This document shows positions 34,753 to 43,696 of a stretch of 64,000 nucleotides of DNA, piece by piece. The stretch comes from Piscinibacter sp. (GTDB taxonomy: Bacteria; Pseudomonadota; Gammaproteobacteria; Burkholderiales; Burkholderiaceae_C): NCBI GenBank assembly GCA_016706565.1, contig JADJJI010000004.1, positions 124,001-188,000 of the forward strand, given 5' to 3'. Positions within the stretch are counted from its first letter, which is position 1. Each line of letters starts with the position of its first letter. Under the pieces are notes generated by a model. That model saw only the letters and a program-made list of their open reading frames with translations, was not told the origin of the DNA and searched no databases. Made by a program: the position numbers and the translations under genes.

Positions 34753-35181
34753 ATGAAAACCTTCAGCGCCAAGCCGGCTGACGTGACGCATGAGTGGTTT
34801 GTGATTGACGCGACCGATAAGGTCCTCGGAAGGGTGGCCAGTGAAGTCGCCCTCCGCCTGCGCGGCAAGCACAAGGCCATTTACACGCCTCACGTCGATA
34901 CCGGTGACTTCATCGTCGTCGTCAATGCCGACAAGATCCGGGTGACCGGCAACAAGGCCAACGACAAGGTGTACTACCGCCATTCGGGTTTCCCGGGCGG
35001 CATCTACGGCACCACGTTCAAGGACATGCAGGCCAAGCATCCCGGGCGCGCGCTCGAGAAGGCGGTCAAGGGCATGCTTCCCAAGGGCCCGCTCGGCTAC
35101 GCGATGGTCAAGAAGCTGAAGGTGTACGCCGGTGCCACGCATCCGCACACCGCCCAGCAGCCCAAGGCGCTGGAAATCTAA
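34753..35181 (+). CDS. rplM: 50S ribosomal protein L13
   Basis: 142 aa, the normal length. Sequence is typical: [52 protein letters not shown]..., [19 protein letters not shown], and the C-terminal [32 protein letters not shown]. One of the early-assembling proteins of the large subunit. It precedes rpsI by 9 bases in the conserved operon. Confidence 0.98.
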   Translation: MKTFSAKPADVTHEWFVIDATDKVLGRVASEVALRLRGKHKAIYTPHVDTGDFIVVVNADKIRVTGNKANDKVYYRHSGFPGGIYGTTFKDMQAKHPGRALEKAVKGMLPKGPLGYAMVKKLKVYAGATHPHTAQQPKALEI

Positions 35182-35190
35182 GGAGCGGTG

Positions 35191-35583
35191 ATGATCGGAA
35201 ATTGGAACTACGGTACCGGCCGCCGCAAATCGTCGGTCGCGCGTGTCTTCATGAAGAAGGGCACGGGCCAGATCCTGATCAACGGCCGGCCCGTCGAGCA
35301 GTACTTCGGCCGCCAGACGTCGATCATGGTCGTCAAGCAGCCGCTCGTGCTGACTGCGAACGATGCGGCCTTCGACGTGAAGGTGAACGTGCACGGTGGC
35401 GGAGAGTCCGGCCAGGCCGGTGCGGTGCGTCACGGCATCACCCGCGCCCTGATCGACTACGACGCGGCGCTCAAGCCCGACCTGAGCCGTGCCGGCTTCG
35501 TCACGCGCGATGCGCGTGAAGTCGAGCGCAAGAAGGTGGGTCTGCACGGCGCGCGTCGCCGGAAGCAGTTCAGCAAGCGCTGA
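35191..35583 (+). CDS. rpsI: 30S ribosomal protein S9
   Basis: 130 aa. Typical S9: [24 protein letters not shown], the repeated [36 protein letters not shown] and the basic C-terminal tail [10 protein letters not shown] that reaches the ribosomal P site. ATG at 35191 is the family start; a GTG three bases upstream is in frame. Ribosome-binding site aaggag at about 35180-35185. Followed by an intrinsic terminator. Confidence 0.98.
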   Translation: MIGNWNYGTGRRKSSVARVFMKKGTGQILINGRPVEQYFGRQTSIMVVKQPLVLTANDAAFDVKVNVHGGGESGQAGAVRHGITRALIDYDAALKPDLSRAGFVTRDAREVERKKVGLHGARRRKQFSKR

Positions 35584-35610
35584 GGTCGCGACACCCGCCG
35601 AACCTCGATC

Positions 35611-35632
35611 GAGGCCGCCACTGTGCGGCCTC
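35611..35632 (+). terminator. intrinsic terminator after rpsI
   Basis: Stem GAGGCCGC / GCGGCCTC with a 6-base loop (cactgt), followed by the T-rich tttcgttt. It lies 28 bases after the rpsI stop. Confidence 0.8.
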
Positions 35633-35676
35633 TTTCGTTTCCGGCTCCGGCTTACCAACCGATACGAACAGACGCG

Positions 35677-36390
35677 ATGCGTTGGAAACTGTGGCGACGT
35701 CGTTTGTCGGTCAGCGCGCCGCGCATGATCGTTCGCAGCCACTTGCCCTGGCCGCTGCGCTGGGCAGTGGCCGCGTTGGCTCTCGGCTTCTCCGGCGCCC
35801 TGGCGATGTGGGCCTTCGAGACCGGCAAGAACATCGCCGGTCTCGACCGCGACGCCAAGGAAGAACTCTCGCGGCTGCGTGTCGAGGTGGCCCAGCTGCG
35901 CGACGAGCGCGAGAAGGCGCTGTCGATTGCCAACACGGCCGACAGCCTGCTCAAGACCGAGCGCACCGCTCAGGAGAGGCTCGCCCAGCAGCTCAAGCAG
36001 ACGGAAGCCGAGAACCTCGCACTCAAGAACGACCTGGGATTCTTCGAGCGCTTGCTGCCCGCTGCCGCGGGCGAATCGGCGCTCAGCATCCGGGGCTTGC
36101 AGGCCGAGGCCGTGACACCCGGCCAGCTGCGCTACCAGCTGCTGCTGATGCAGACGGGCAAGTCGCGGCCCGAGTTCAGCGGGCGCTACGAGATGACGCT
36201 TTCCGGCACGCTGGAGGGGCGACCGTGGTCGCTGGTGCCGCCGGGGGGCACGCAGCCCTTGCAGGTCAGGCAGTACCGCCGCGTCGAGGGCCTGATTGAC
36301 CATCCGCCGCAGGCCGTGATAAAGATGGTGACGGTAAAGGTCACCGACACGCGCGGCGCAGTTCTTGCGTCGCACACGCTGAAGATGTGA
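35677..36390 (+). CDS. DUF6776-like membrane-anchored coiled-coil protein, copy 2
   Basis: 237 aa. Short basic cytoplasmic start, one membrane helix (about residues 31-52, WAVAALALGFSGALAMWAF), a coiled coil (about 60-125; LDRDAKEELSRLRVEVAQLRDEREKALSI...TERTAQERLAQQLKQTEAENLALKNDLGFFERLLP), then a beta-rich domain (SIRGLQAEAVTPGQLRYQLLLMQTGKSRPEFSGRYEMTLSGTLEGRPW). Same layout as the 16015-16701 gene. It lies 41 bases upstream of the bactofilin gene, so it may anchor or link bactofilin filaments to the envelope. That link is inference from position and topology. Confidence 0.78.
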   Translation: MRWKLWRRRLSVSAPRMIVRSHLPWPLRWAVAALALGFSGALAMWAFETGKNIAGLDRDAKEELSRLRVEVAQLRDEREKALSIANTADSLLKTERTAQERLAQQLKQTEAENLALKNDLGFFERLLPAAAGESALSIRGLQAEAVTPGQLRYQLLLMQTGKSRPEFSGRYEMTLSGTLEGRPWSLVPPGGTQPLQVRQYRRVEGLIDHPPQAVIKMVTVKVTDTRGAVLASHTLKM

Positions 36391-36431
36391 GCGCCTGTGG
36401 CGCATCCCATGGCCAGCCTGGAGGATTTCGA

Positions 36432-36824
36432 ATGTTCGGGAAGAAGAAGCAGCCGCCCATCCGCACCCTGATCGGCGAAGGCACGGTGATCACCGGCGAA
36501 CTCCGCTTTGCGGACGGCCTGCGCATCGATGGCGAGGTCGTCGGTGACGTGGTCGCCGCCGGCGAGGGCTACAGCATCCTCGTGATCAGCGAAAAGGCCC
36601 GCGTCACGGGCAAGGTCAACGCCGGCCACGTGATCGTCAACGGAACGGTGATCGGCCCCATCCACTCGAGCGACCTGCTGGAACTGCAGCCCAAGGCGCA
36701 GATCACCGGCGACGTCCGCTACGAGGTCCTCGAGATGCACCAGGGTGCCACCATCGACGGCGAATTGAGGCCGATCAAGGCAGACGAAAGACCATCCCTG
36801 AAACTCGCCGCCGCAAATCTGTAA
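36432..36824 (+). CDS. bactofilin-family cytoskeletal protein
   Basis: 130 aa. Typical bactofilin: short N-terminal tail [12 protein letters not shown], then a right-handed beta-helix of repeating G-x-(V/I) strands: [103 protein letters not shown]. Bactofilins polymerise without nucleotide and scaffold cell-wall enzymes, often an M23 peptidase. An M23 peptidase gene is 2 kb away. A ggagg ribosome-binding site precedes the ATG at 36432. Confidence 0.93.
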   Translation: MFGKKKQPPIRTLIGEGTVITGELRFADGLRIDGEVVGDVVAAGEGYSILVISEKARVTGKVNAGHVIVNGTVIGPIHSSDLLELQPKAQITGDVRYEVLEMHQGATIDGELRPIKADERPSLKLAAANL

Positions 36825-36861
36825 GATTGCGCCTCACGGCGTGGTGCCGCAGGAGCGAGTG

Positions 36862-37242
36862 ATGAGTGCAGTCGCAGACAACATCCAGACCCAGATCGCT
36901 GCGGACGAACCGCCGTCGCCGATCATCTTCACCGACAGCGCCGCCGGCAAAGTGAAGGAACTGGTCGACGAAGAAGGCAATCCCGACCTGAAGTTGCGCG
37001 TCTTCGTGCAGGGCGGTGGCTGCTCCGGCTTCCAGTACGGCTTCACCTTCGACGAGGTCGTCAACGAAGACGACACGCAGATGACGAAGAACGGCGTCAC
37101 GCTGTTGGTCGACGCGATGAGCCTGCAGTACCTGGCCGGTGCCGAGATTGACTACAAAGACGACCTGCAGGGGGCGCAGTTCGTCATCAAGAACCCGAAT
37201 GCGACCACCACCTGCGGTTGCGGATCGAGCTTCTCGGCCTGA
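36862..37242 (+). CDS. erpA: iron-sulfur cluster insertion protein ErpA
   Basis: 126-aa A-type Fe-S carrier. The three conserved Cys are present: one in [13 protein letters not shown] and two in the C-terminal CGCGSSF. The N-terminal 23 residues precede the [23 protein letters not shown] core. It passes Fe-S clusters to target enzymes (in E. coli including IspG/IspH). ATG at 36862 has an aggagcg ribosome-binding site; 36841 is a weaker in-frame GTG. It lies 37 bases after the bactofilin gene and is followed by an intrinsic terminator. Confidence 0.93.
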   Translation: MSAVADNIQTQIAADEPPSPIIFTDSAAGKVKELVDEEGNPDLKLRVFVQGGGCSGFQYGFTFDEVVNEDDTQMTKNGVTLLVDAMSLQYLAGAEIDYKDDLQGAQFVIKNPNATTTCGCGSSFSA

Positions 37243-37261
37243 CCGGCCGTCGCGCCACTAG

Positions 37262-37285
37262 AGGCCGCCTGCGGGCGGCCTTTGT
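37262..37285 (+). terminator. intrinsic terminator after erpA
   Basis: Stem AGGCCGCC (37262-37269) / GGCGGCCT (37274-37281), loop tgcg, then ttgt. It lies between erpA and the convergent anmK stop, and could serve both. Confidence 0.75.
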
Positions 37286-38403
37286 CATGCCGCGGCCGGG
37301 TAGAGGCAGCCCAGCACCCGCGCCCCGCGCGCGCCCGTGACCGAGGGCAGGCTGGCGGGCTCGCGCCGCACGAACTGCCGGGCCAGCCATGCGAAGGCGC
37401 AGGCCTCGACCTGATCGGGTAACAAGCCCCGCTCGGCCGTCGATCGAACATCGACGCCGACCGCGCGCACGGCGATTCTCTGCATCAGGTCGGTGTTGAA
37501 GGTGCCGCCTCCACACACCCGCAGCTCGCGAATCGAAGGAGCCCAGCGCTGGAGATCGCGCGCGCAGACCCAGGCCGTCAACTCGGCCAGCGTAGCCTGC
37601 ACGTCTGCCGGCGCCAGCCCGGCGAACGGTGCGAGGCGCTGCTCGAGCCACGCGGCATGGAACAGGTCCCGCCCGGTGCTCTTGGGCGGGGGCAGATCGA
37701 AGAAGGGCTCGCGCTGCAGGTCTTGCAGCAAGGGCAGGACGACGTGGCCGCTGGCCGCCCAGCGTCCGCCTGCGTCGAAAGGCCGAGACAGTTGTCGGCC
37801 GATCCAGTGGTCAAGGAGCGCATTGCCCGGGCCGCAATCGAAGCCGAGCACCGAGCCGTCGTCGGCAAGCAGCGTCAGATTGCTGATGCCGCCGAGATTC
37901 AGTACCGCGAGGGACCGACCGGGCCGGCCGAACTCCGCCCGATGAAAGGCCGGCACGAGCGGCGCACCCTGGCCTCCGGCGGCGAGGTCGCGGCTGCGCA
38001 GGTCGGCCACCACGTCGATGCCGGTCAACTCGGCCAGCAGCGCCGGGCTGTTGACCTGCAGCGTGTAGCCGACACCATCGAACTGCTGGGGGCGGTGCCG
38101 CACGGTCTGGCCATGCGCACCCATAGCGCGCACGGACGAGACCGTCATGCCGGACTTCGCGAGCAGCGCATGAACAACATCGGCATAGCGCCGCGCCAGT
38201 GCGTTGCCAGCCAGTGCGGCGCGATGCAGTTCGTCCGGACCGATGCTGTTCAGGGCCATCAGTTCGGCGGCCAGCGCCGGCTCGAAGCCCAGGTGCACAT
38301 GGGCATGAACATGGAGCGCGGCGTCGGGCATCCACTCGACCAGAACGCCGTCGACCCCGTCCATCGACGTGCCCGACATCAAGCCGATGTAGATCTCGGC
38401 CAT
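37285..38403 (-). CDS. anmK: anhydro-N-acetylmuramic acid kinase
   Basis: 372 aa. Signature [18 protein letters not shown] at the N-terminus (ATP loop), [36 protein letters not shown] (catalytic Asp), [25 protein letters not shown], and VCGGGTFN. It phosphorylates and opens the 1,6-anhydro bond of recycled muramic acid. In Burkholderiales it commonly neighbours tyrS and an M23 peptidase, as here. ATG at 38403, 23 bases after the M23 peptidase stop, suggesting co-transcription. Confidence 0.95.
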   Translation of the reverse strand: MAEIYIGLMSGTSMDGVDGVLVEWMPDAALHVHAHVHLGFEPALAAELMALNSIGPDELHRAALAGNALARRYADVVHALLAKSGMTVSSVRAMGAHGQTVRHRPQQFDGVGYTLQVNSPALLAELTGIDVVADLRSRDLAAGGQGAPLVPAFHRAEFGRPGRSLAVLNLGGISNLTLLADDGSVLGFDCGPGNALLDHWIGRQLSRPFDAGGRWAASGHVVLPLLQDLQREPFFDLPPPKSTGRDLFHAAWLEQRLAPFAGLAPADVQATLAELTAWVCARDLQRWAPSIRELRVCGGGTFNTDLMQRIAVRAVGVDVRSTAERGLLPDQVEACAFAWLARQFVRREPASLPSVTGARGARVLGCLYPAAA

Positions 38404-38426
38404 CAGCCGGGCGGCGCCATGAGCGC

Positions 38427-39809
38427 CTACTCGGCGACGCTGGCGCCGATGCTGCCGGCGGCTTCGAGCTGGCCGCGGATCGACTGGGCGAGTCCGGCGA
38501 AACGCTGCTTCCCGGACGCAGACAACTCGATGGCTTCCGACGAGCGGGCCATCACCATCGGATTCTGCTGGGCACCGTTGAGCTTGAACTCGAAGTGCAG
38601 GTGCGGCCCGGTCGCCCAGCCCGTGGCGCCGACGGCACCGATGCGGTCGCCCTGGTCGACACGCTGCCCCTTGCGAACGTCGAGGCGGCTCAGGTGTGCG
38701 TAGACGGTGGATCGGTCGTTGCCGTGGTTGACCTGCACGACGTTGCCATACCCGTTCTGCCAGCCGGCGAACTCGACCGTGCCGTTGCCCACGGTTCGCA
38801 CCGGCGTGCCGGTGGGGGCGCCGTAGTCGACGCCCTTGTGCTGGCGCCACTGGTTCAGGATCGGATGCAGCCGCATCGCGAAGCCCGAAGTCACCCGCGA
38901 GAACTCCATCGGGCTGGCCAGGAAGCTGCGACGCTTGCTCTGGCCGTTCAGGTCGTAGAAGCCCCCGCGGCCGTCGTCGTCCTTGAACCAGACGGCCGAG
39001 TGCGCGCGACCCTTGTTGACGAACTCCGCCGCGACGACCTTGCCGCCCACGTTGTTCCATGTGATCGGCTCGCCGTCGGCCGTGAGCGTCTCGTACACCA
39101 CCGAGAAGGTGTCGCCCTTGCGCAGCTCGCGGTGGAAGTCGATGTCGGCCGAGAACGCCTCCGCCAGCTGCACGGCAATGGCGTCGGGGATGCCGGATTC
39201 GTCGGTGGCGGCAAACAGCGAACTGCGGATCGTGCCGCTGCCCAGCCGTACCGAGCTGGCCAGTGGGACGGTCTCGATGCTCGCCGAGAGCTGCCCCGCG
39301 TCCCGGGCGATGCGCATGCGCATGAAATGGGTGGCAAGCAACGCGCTGTCGCCGGGTGCGAAGCGTGCCGTGAGTTCTTCCAGCGTTCCGGTCGGCGTGG
39401 CAGCCAGGCGCACGATCTTGCCCGGTCGGCCTTCGAGCAGCTTGCGGGCCTGCGCATCGCGGCGCAGGAACTCGGCAGCTTCGAGGTCGCTGACCCCCAG
39501 GCGCGACAACAGCGACTCGGCGTTGTCGCCGGCGCGGGTGAGGTCGCTGCGGTACAGGTGCAGCGTCTGGCCGGCCAGTGCTTCCAGTTGTGTCGACACG
39601 TCTTCGCCGGTGACGATTTCCGTCACCAGGCGCCGGGGCAGGTCGGACGCGTCCGGGCCCTGGCTGGCGATGCCGTAAGCCGCTGCGCCGAAGCCCGCCA
39701 GCGAAAAGGCGACGATGGCGGCCAGGGTGCGCGGGTGCGCGGAAACGATGCGCGAGCCTCGGATCAGCGTTGCCTCGGTGGCGCGTTCAAGGGAATCCAA
39801 CGATTTCAA
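38427..39809 (-). CDS. M23-family murein peptidase, membrane-anchored
   Basis: About 460 aa. One membrane helix ([19 protein letters not shown], residues about 26-44), a periplasmic region with helical and beta parts, then an M23 (lysostaphin-type) domain: [89 protein letters not shown], with zinc ligands H-x3-D and H-L-H. It cuts peptidoglycan cross-links. The start is uncertain: no ATG/GTG fits; TTG at 39809 ([18 protein letters not shown]) is the most likely start because longer readings run into the divergent tyrS region. Confidence 0.88.
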   Translation of the reverse strand: MKSLDSLERATEATLIRGSRIVSAHPRTLAAIVAFSLAGFGAAAYGIASQGPDASDLPRRLVTEIVTGEDVSTQLEALAGQTLHLYRSDLTRAGDNAESLLSRLGVSDLEAAEFLRRDAQARKLLEGRPGKIVRLAATPTGTLEELTARFAPGDSALLATHFMRMRIARDAGQLSASIETVPLASSVRLGSGTIRSSLFAATDESGIPDAIAVQLAEAFSADIDFHRELRKGDTFSVVYETLTADGEPITWNNVGGKVVAAEFVNKGRAHSAVWFKDDDGRGGFYDLNGQSKRRSFLASPMEFSRVTSGFAMRLHPILNQWRQHKGVDYGAPTGTPVRTVGNGTVEFAGWQNGYGNVVQVNHGNDRSTVYAHLSRLDVRKGQRVDQGDRIGAVGATGWATGPHLHFEFKLNGAQQNPMVMARSSEAIELSASGKQRFAGLAQSIRGQLEAAGSIGASVAE

Positions 39810-39983
39810 TTTATCTGTGCCGAACGCGAGCGCTCGTTTTCGATCCAGGTTGCACAAGAGGCGTCCACTAGAATCCGTGGCGCCTGCCGGAGCGTGTGCC
39901 GGCCGTTCGATGCGGTGCAAGACCGCGTCGAAGTATACCGAGCGAGCCTCGCCCTTCTCTTCGTAAATCCCCCACGTCGCCGC

Positions 39984-41219
39984 ATGTCCCAGCCACCTCA
40001 TTCGCCTTCGCATCCGGTCACCGATCGAGTGCTGAACGCCCTGCAAGTTTCACGGCGCGGTTGCGACGAACTGTTACCGGAAGCCGACTGGCTGGCCAAG
40101 CTCGCTCGCTCTGAAGCAACCGGTGTGCCACTGCGCATCAAGCTGGGCCTGGACCCGACCGCGCCCGACATCCACGTCGGCCACACCGTGGTGCTCAACA
40201 AGATGCGCCAGTTGCAGGACCTCGGTCATCAGGTGATCTTCCTGATCGGCGACTTCACCTCGATGATCGGCGACCCGTCGGGGCGCAACACCACGCGCCC
40301 GCCGCTGACACGCGAGCAGATCGAGGCGAACGCACAGACCTACTACCGCCAGGCCAGCCTGGTGCTGGACCCCGACAAGACCGAGATCCGCTACAACTCC
40401 GAATGGAGCGACCCGCTCGGCGCACGCGGCATGATCCAGCTCGCTGCCCGCTACACGGTGGCGCGCATGATGGAGCGCAACGACTTCGCCGAGCGCTTCA
40501 AGGCCGGCACGCCGATCTCGGTGCACGAGTTCCTCTACCCGCTGATGCAGGGCTACGACTCGGTCGCGCTGAAGAGCGACCTCGAGCTCGGCGGCACCGA
40601 CCAGAAGTTCAACCTGCTCGTCGGCCGTGCGCTGCAGAGCGAATACGGCCAGGAGCCGCAGTGCATCCTGACGATGCCGCTGCTCGAAGGCCTGGACGGC
40701 GTCGAGAAGATGTCCAAGAGCAAGGGCAACTACATCGCCGTCACCGAGCCGGCGAACGACATGTTCGCCAAGCTGCTGTCGATCAGCGACACACTGATGT
40801 GGCGCTACTACGCGCTGCTGAGCTTCCGCAGCGAGGCCGAGATCGCCAAGATCAAGGCCGAGGTCGAGGCCGGGCGCAACCCGAAGGAGGCCAAGGTGAT
40901 GCTCGCCAAGGAGATCACCACGCGCTTCCACAGCGCGGCGGCGGCCGATGCGGCCGAGGCCGACTTCGCCAACCGCGCGCGCGGCGGCATCCCCGACGAG
41001 ATCCCCGAGGTGTCGCTCTCGGGCGCGCCGCTGGGCATCGGTGCGCTGCTCAAGCAGGCCAACCTCGCGCCTTCGGGCAGCGAGGCGATGCGCCTGGTCG
41101 AAGGCGGCGGTGTGCGCATCGACGGCACGGTGGTCAGCGACAAGGGGCTGAAGGTCGAGCGCGGTACCTACGTCGTGCAGGTCGGCAAGCGCAAGTTCGC
41201 GCGCGTCACGCTCGGCTGA
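39984..41219 (+). CDS. tyrS: tyrosine--tRNA ligase
   Basis: 411-aa class I synthetase. HIGH motif HVGHTV (about residue 56), TyrRS signature [22 protein letters not shown], substrate loop [34 protein letters not shown] motif [15 protein letters not shown] (about residues 235-250) and a C-terminal S4-like RNA-binding domain ([43 protein letters not shown]). It belongs to the TyrZ-like clade. A TATACC -10-like box lies at 39934-39939. The gene is divergent from the M23 peptidase. Confidence 0.97.
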   Translation: MSQPPHSPSHPVTDRVLNALQVSRRGCDELLPEADWLAKLARSEATGVPLRIKLGLDPTAPDIHVGHTVVLNKMRQLQDLGHQVIFLIGDFTSMIGDPSGRNTTRPPLTREQIEANAQTYYRQASLVLDPDKTEIRYNSEWSDPLGARGMIQLAARYTVARMMERNDFAERFKAGTPISVHEFLYPLMQGYDSVALKSDLELGGTDQKFNLLVGRALQSEYGQEPQCILTMPLLEGLDGVEKMSKSKGNYIAVTEPANDMFAKLLSISDTLMWRYYALLSFRSEAEIAKIKAEVEAGRNPKEAKVMLAKEITTRFHSAAAADAAEADFANRARGGIPDEIPEVSLSGAPLGIGALLKQANLAPSGSEAMRLVEGGGVRIDGTVVSDKGLKVERGTYVVQVGKRKFARVTLG

Positions 41220-41230
41220 TCGTGCCGGCC

Positions 41231-42121
41231 ATGCAGGCCAAGACCCTGCTCAAGCTCTCGGTGGCGGCCGCGCTGGCCACCATCGCGATGAAGACTGCGG
41301 CCTGGTGGATCACCGGCTCGGTCGGCCTGCTGTCGGACGCGATGGAGTCGTTCGTGAACCTCGCCTCGGCGCTGTTCGCCGTGCTGATGGTGACGATCGC
41401 CGAGCGCCCGGCCGACGAGGACCATCCCTTCGGCCACACCAAGGCCGAGTACTTCTCCAGCGGATTCGAGGGCCTGCTGATCGTCGGCGCCGCGGTGGCC
41501 ATCATCTGGGCGGCGGCAGGCCGCTTCGCGAACCCTCAGCCGCTCGAACAACTCGGCTGGGGCATCGCACTGTCGGTGGCCAGCTCCGCGCTCAACGGCG
41601 TGCTGGCCTGGCGCATGCTGATCGCCTCGCGCGAGCAGCGCTCGATCGTGCTGGAGGCCGACGCGCGGCACCTCTTCACCGACGTCTGGACCTCGGCCGG
41701 TGTCGTCGTCGGACTGCTGCTCGTGCCCGTGACCGGCTGGCTGTGGCTCGACCCGCTGCTGGCCATCGGCGTGGCGCTGAACATCCTGCGCGAAGGCGCG
41801 CACCTGGCTTGGCGCTCCGTGGACGGGCTGATGGACAAGGCTGTCGAGCCCGAGGTGCGCGCGCAAATCGACGCCGCGCTGGCGCAGTTCGAACACCACA
41901 CCATCCGATTCGATCACCTCGTCACGCGGCGCGCCGGGCAGCGCCGCTTCGTCGACGTGCACATGCACATGCCGGCCGGCTGGACGCTGGGCCGCGCGGC
42001 GGCACTGCGCACGAGCGTGGAGCAGGCGCTGATGAGCGCGGTGCCGGGCCTGCGGGCCTCGATCCAGCTGCTGCCCACCGACGTCGAGGCGCACTTCGAC
42101 GACCCGAAGGACCTGGTGTGA
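41231..42121 (+). CDS. cation diffusion facilitator (CDF) family transporter
   Basis: 296 aa. Transmembrane domain of six helices (residues about 10-210): [23 protein letters not shown] with D and E/N metal ligands in helix 2, [13 protein letters not shown] loop, and [20 protein letters not shown] in helix 5 (HxxxD). The C-terminal cytoplasmic domain [42 protein letters not shown] is the usual dimeric CTD. It exports Zn, Co, Mn or Fe ions; the sequence does not fix which. A GTG at 41222 is in frame, three codons earlier. It overlaps the dtd gene by 4 bases (GTGA). Confidence 0.9.
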   Translation: MQAKTLLKLSVAAALATIAMKTAAWWITGSVGLLSDAMESFVNLASALFAVLMVTIAERPADEDHPFGHTKAEYFSSGFEGLLIVGAAVAIIWAAAGRFANPQPLEQLGWGIALSVASSALNGVLAWRMLIASREQRSIVLEADARHLFTDVWTSAGVVVGLLLVPVTGWLWLDPLLAIGVALNILREGAHLAWRSVDGLMDKAVEPEVRAQIDAALAQFEHHTIRFDHLVTRRAGQRRFVDVHMHMPAGWTLGRAAALRTSVEQALMSAVPGLRASIQLLPTDVEAHFDDPKDLV

Positions 42122-42561
42122 TCGCGCTGCTGCAACGCGTGGCCTCGGCGCGCGTCGAAGTCGGTGGCCGGGTCATCGGCGCCATCGGTCCCGGCCTGTT
42201 GATGCTGGTGTGCGCCGAGCCGGACGACAACGATGCCATTGCCGACAAGCTCGTCGCCAAGGTGCTGAAGCTGCGCATCTTCGCCGACGAGGCCGGCAAG
42301 ATGAACCGCAGCCTGCCCGACATCGGCGGAGGCTTGCTGGTGGTCAGCCAGTTCACGCTCGCGGCCGATGTCTCCAGCGGCAACCGGCCCGGGTTCAGCG
42401 CCGCGGCCGGCCCCGAACTCGGCCGGCGCCTCTACGAGCGCGTGCTGGCTACCGCGCGTGCCTCGCACCCGCAGGTCGAGTGTGGCGAGTTCGGCGCCGA
42501 GATGCAGGTGCATCTCGTCAACGACGGGCCGGTGACCATCCCGATCACGCTGCGGGCATGA
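42118..42561 (+). CDS. dtd: D-aminoacyl-tRNA deacylase
   Basis: 147-aa DTD. GTG start at 42118 coupled to the CDF stop (GTGA): [37 protein letters not shown]. The active-site motifs [21 protein letters not shown] and the Gly-cis-Pro motif NDGPVTIPI are present. It removes D-amino acids and glycine wrongly loaded on tRNAs. Proximity to tyrS is in keeping with its role against D-Tyr-tRNA. An intrinsic terminator follows at once. Confidence 0.96.
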   Translation: MIALLQRVASARVEVGGRVIGAIGPGLLMLVCAEPDDNDAIADKLVAKVLKLRIFADEAGKMNRSLPDIGGGLLVVSQFTLAADVSSGNRPGFSAAAGPELGRRLYERVLATARASHPQVECGEFGAEMQVHLVNDGPVTIPITLRA

Positions 42562-42563
42562 AA

Positions 42564-42585
42564 AAGGCCGCCCGTGGGCGGCCTT
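42564..42585. terminator. bidirectional intrinsic terminator after dtd
   Basis: AAGGCCGCC / GGCGGCCTT with a cgtg loop, preceded by aaa and followed by ttcg. It lies between dtd (plus) and the convergent Bug receptor gene (minus). Confidence 0.75.
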
Positions 42586-42606
42586 CGAATCGCCGGGCTG
42601 TTGGTG

Positions 42607-43578
42607 TCAGTCCGCGTACTGGCCAGCGGCCTTGATGACCGGGGCCCATTTGTTGATCTCGGCCTCGACGAACTTCTTGTGCTCGGCCGGGTTGACGCGC
42701 GCGTCGCTCACCACCACGGCGCCCAGCGCTTCCTCGCGCTTGATGAACTCGGCGTCCTTCAGCGCCGCCTTCAGGGCGGTGTTGAGCTTGTCGATCACCG
42801 GCTTGGGCGTGCCCTTGGGCGCGTAAAGGCCGTGCCAGATCGACACGTTGAAACCCTTCAGGCCGCTCTCGTCGAGCGTCGGCAACTTGGCCAGCGCCGG
42901 CGTGGTCAGGCGCTTGCTCGTCGTCACGGCGAAGGCCTTCACCTTGCCGGCCTCGATCTGGCCGGTGGTGTTGGTGGTCTGGTCGCACATCAGGTCGACC
43001 TGGCCGCCGAGCAGGTCGTTCATCGCCGGCGCGGTGCCCTTGTAGGGCACGGTCTGCATGTCGATCTTCAAGCTCTGCTGGAACAGCAGGCCGCACAGGT
43101 GCGAGGCAGCACCCAGGCCGGCGTTGGCCAGGTTGATCTTGCCCTTGTTGGCCTCGAGCCACTTCATCAGCTCGGCCCAGTTGTTGGCCGGCAGCGACGG
43201 CTTGCCGATCACGGTCATGGGCACTTCGTTGATCATGCCGACGTACTCGAAGTCGTCCAGAACCTTGTACGACAGCGAGCGGTACAGCGCCGGCGCCGTG
43301 GCCATGCCGATGTGATGCAGCAGCAGCGTGTAGCCGTCGTTCGGGGCGCGCGCCACCTTGGCCGCACCGAGCGTGCCGCCGGCGCCGCCGGTGTTGTCGA
43401 TCACGATGGTTGCGTTGGGCAGCGGCTTGCGCAGCGCCTCGGCCAGGTCGCGCGCCACCTTGTCGGTCGGCCCGCCCGCGGCAAAGGGCACGACGATCGT
43501 GATCGGCTTCTCCGGGTACTCGGCCAGGGCGGCCGTCACGGTCAGGGTGGCCAGCATGGCCGTCATCAGGCGCTTCAT
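42607..43578 (-). CDS. Bug/TctC-family tripartite tricarboxylate solute-binding receptor 1
   Basis: 323 aa. Signal peptide MKRLMTAMLATLTVTAALA, then EYPEKPITIVVPFAAGGPTDKVARDLAEALRKPLPNATIVIDNTGGAGGTLGAAKVARAPNDGYTLLLHHIG, the standard Bug fold opening with carboxylate-binding beta strands, and LLGGQVDLMCD and IAGLKGFNVSIWHGLYAPKGTPKPV later. Periplasmic binding protein for an organic acid; no TctA/TctB permease genes are nearby, as is common for the Bug family. ATG at 43578 with aaggag ribosome-binding site. Monocistronic-looking, between dtd and the FAD/Fe-S gene. Confidence 0.93.
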   Translation of the reverse strand: MKRLMTAMLATLTVTAALAEYPEKPITIVVPFAAGGPTDKVARDLAEALRKPLPNATIVIDNTGGAGGTLGAAKVARAPNDGYTLLLHHIGMATAPALYRSLSYKVLDDFEYVGMINEVPMTVIGKPSLPANNWAELMKWLEANKGKINLANAGLGAASHLCGLLFQQSLKIDMQTVPYKGTAPAMNDLLGGQVDLMCDQTTNTTGQIEAGKVKAFAVTTSKRLTTPALAKLPTLDESGLKGFNVSIWHGLYAPKGTPKPVIDKLNTALKAALKDAEFIKREEALGAVVVSDARVNPAEHKKFVEAEINKWAPVIKAAGQYAD

Positions 43579-43696
43579 GGTTGCTCCTTGCAGGGTATCG
43601 GTAGTCGGACAGCGCCGATTGTGGTCAGCGGCCGATGCCCCCTGCATGGCGGAAACTACGTAAGCCCCTCGCAGTCACGGGGTCGGATATGCCAGA

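Noticed and set aside
39810-40046. Extension of the M23 peptidase start to 40046
   Set aside because: The extra residues overlap the start of tyrS and its promoter region and lack family-like sequence.
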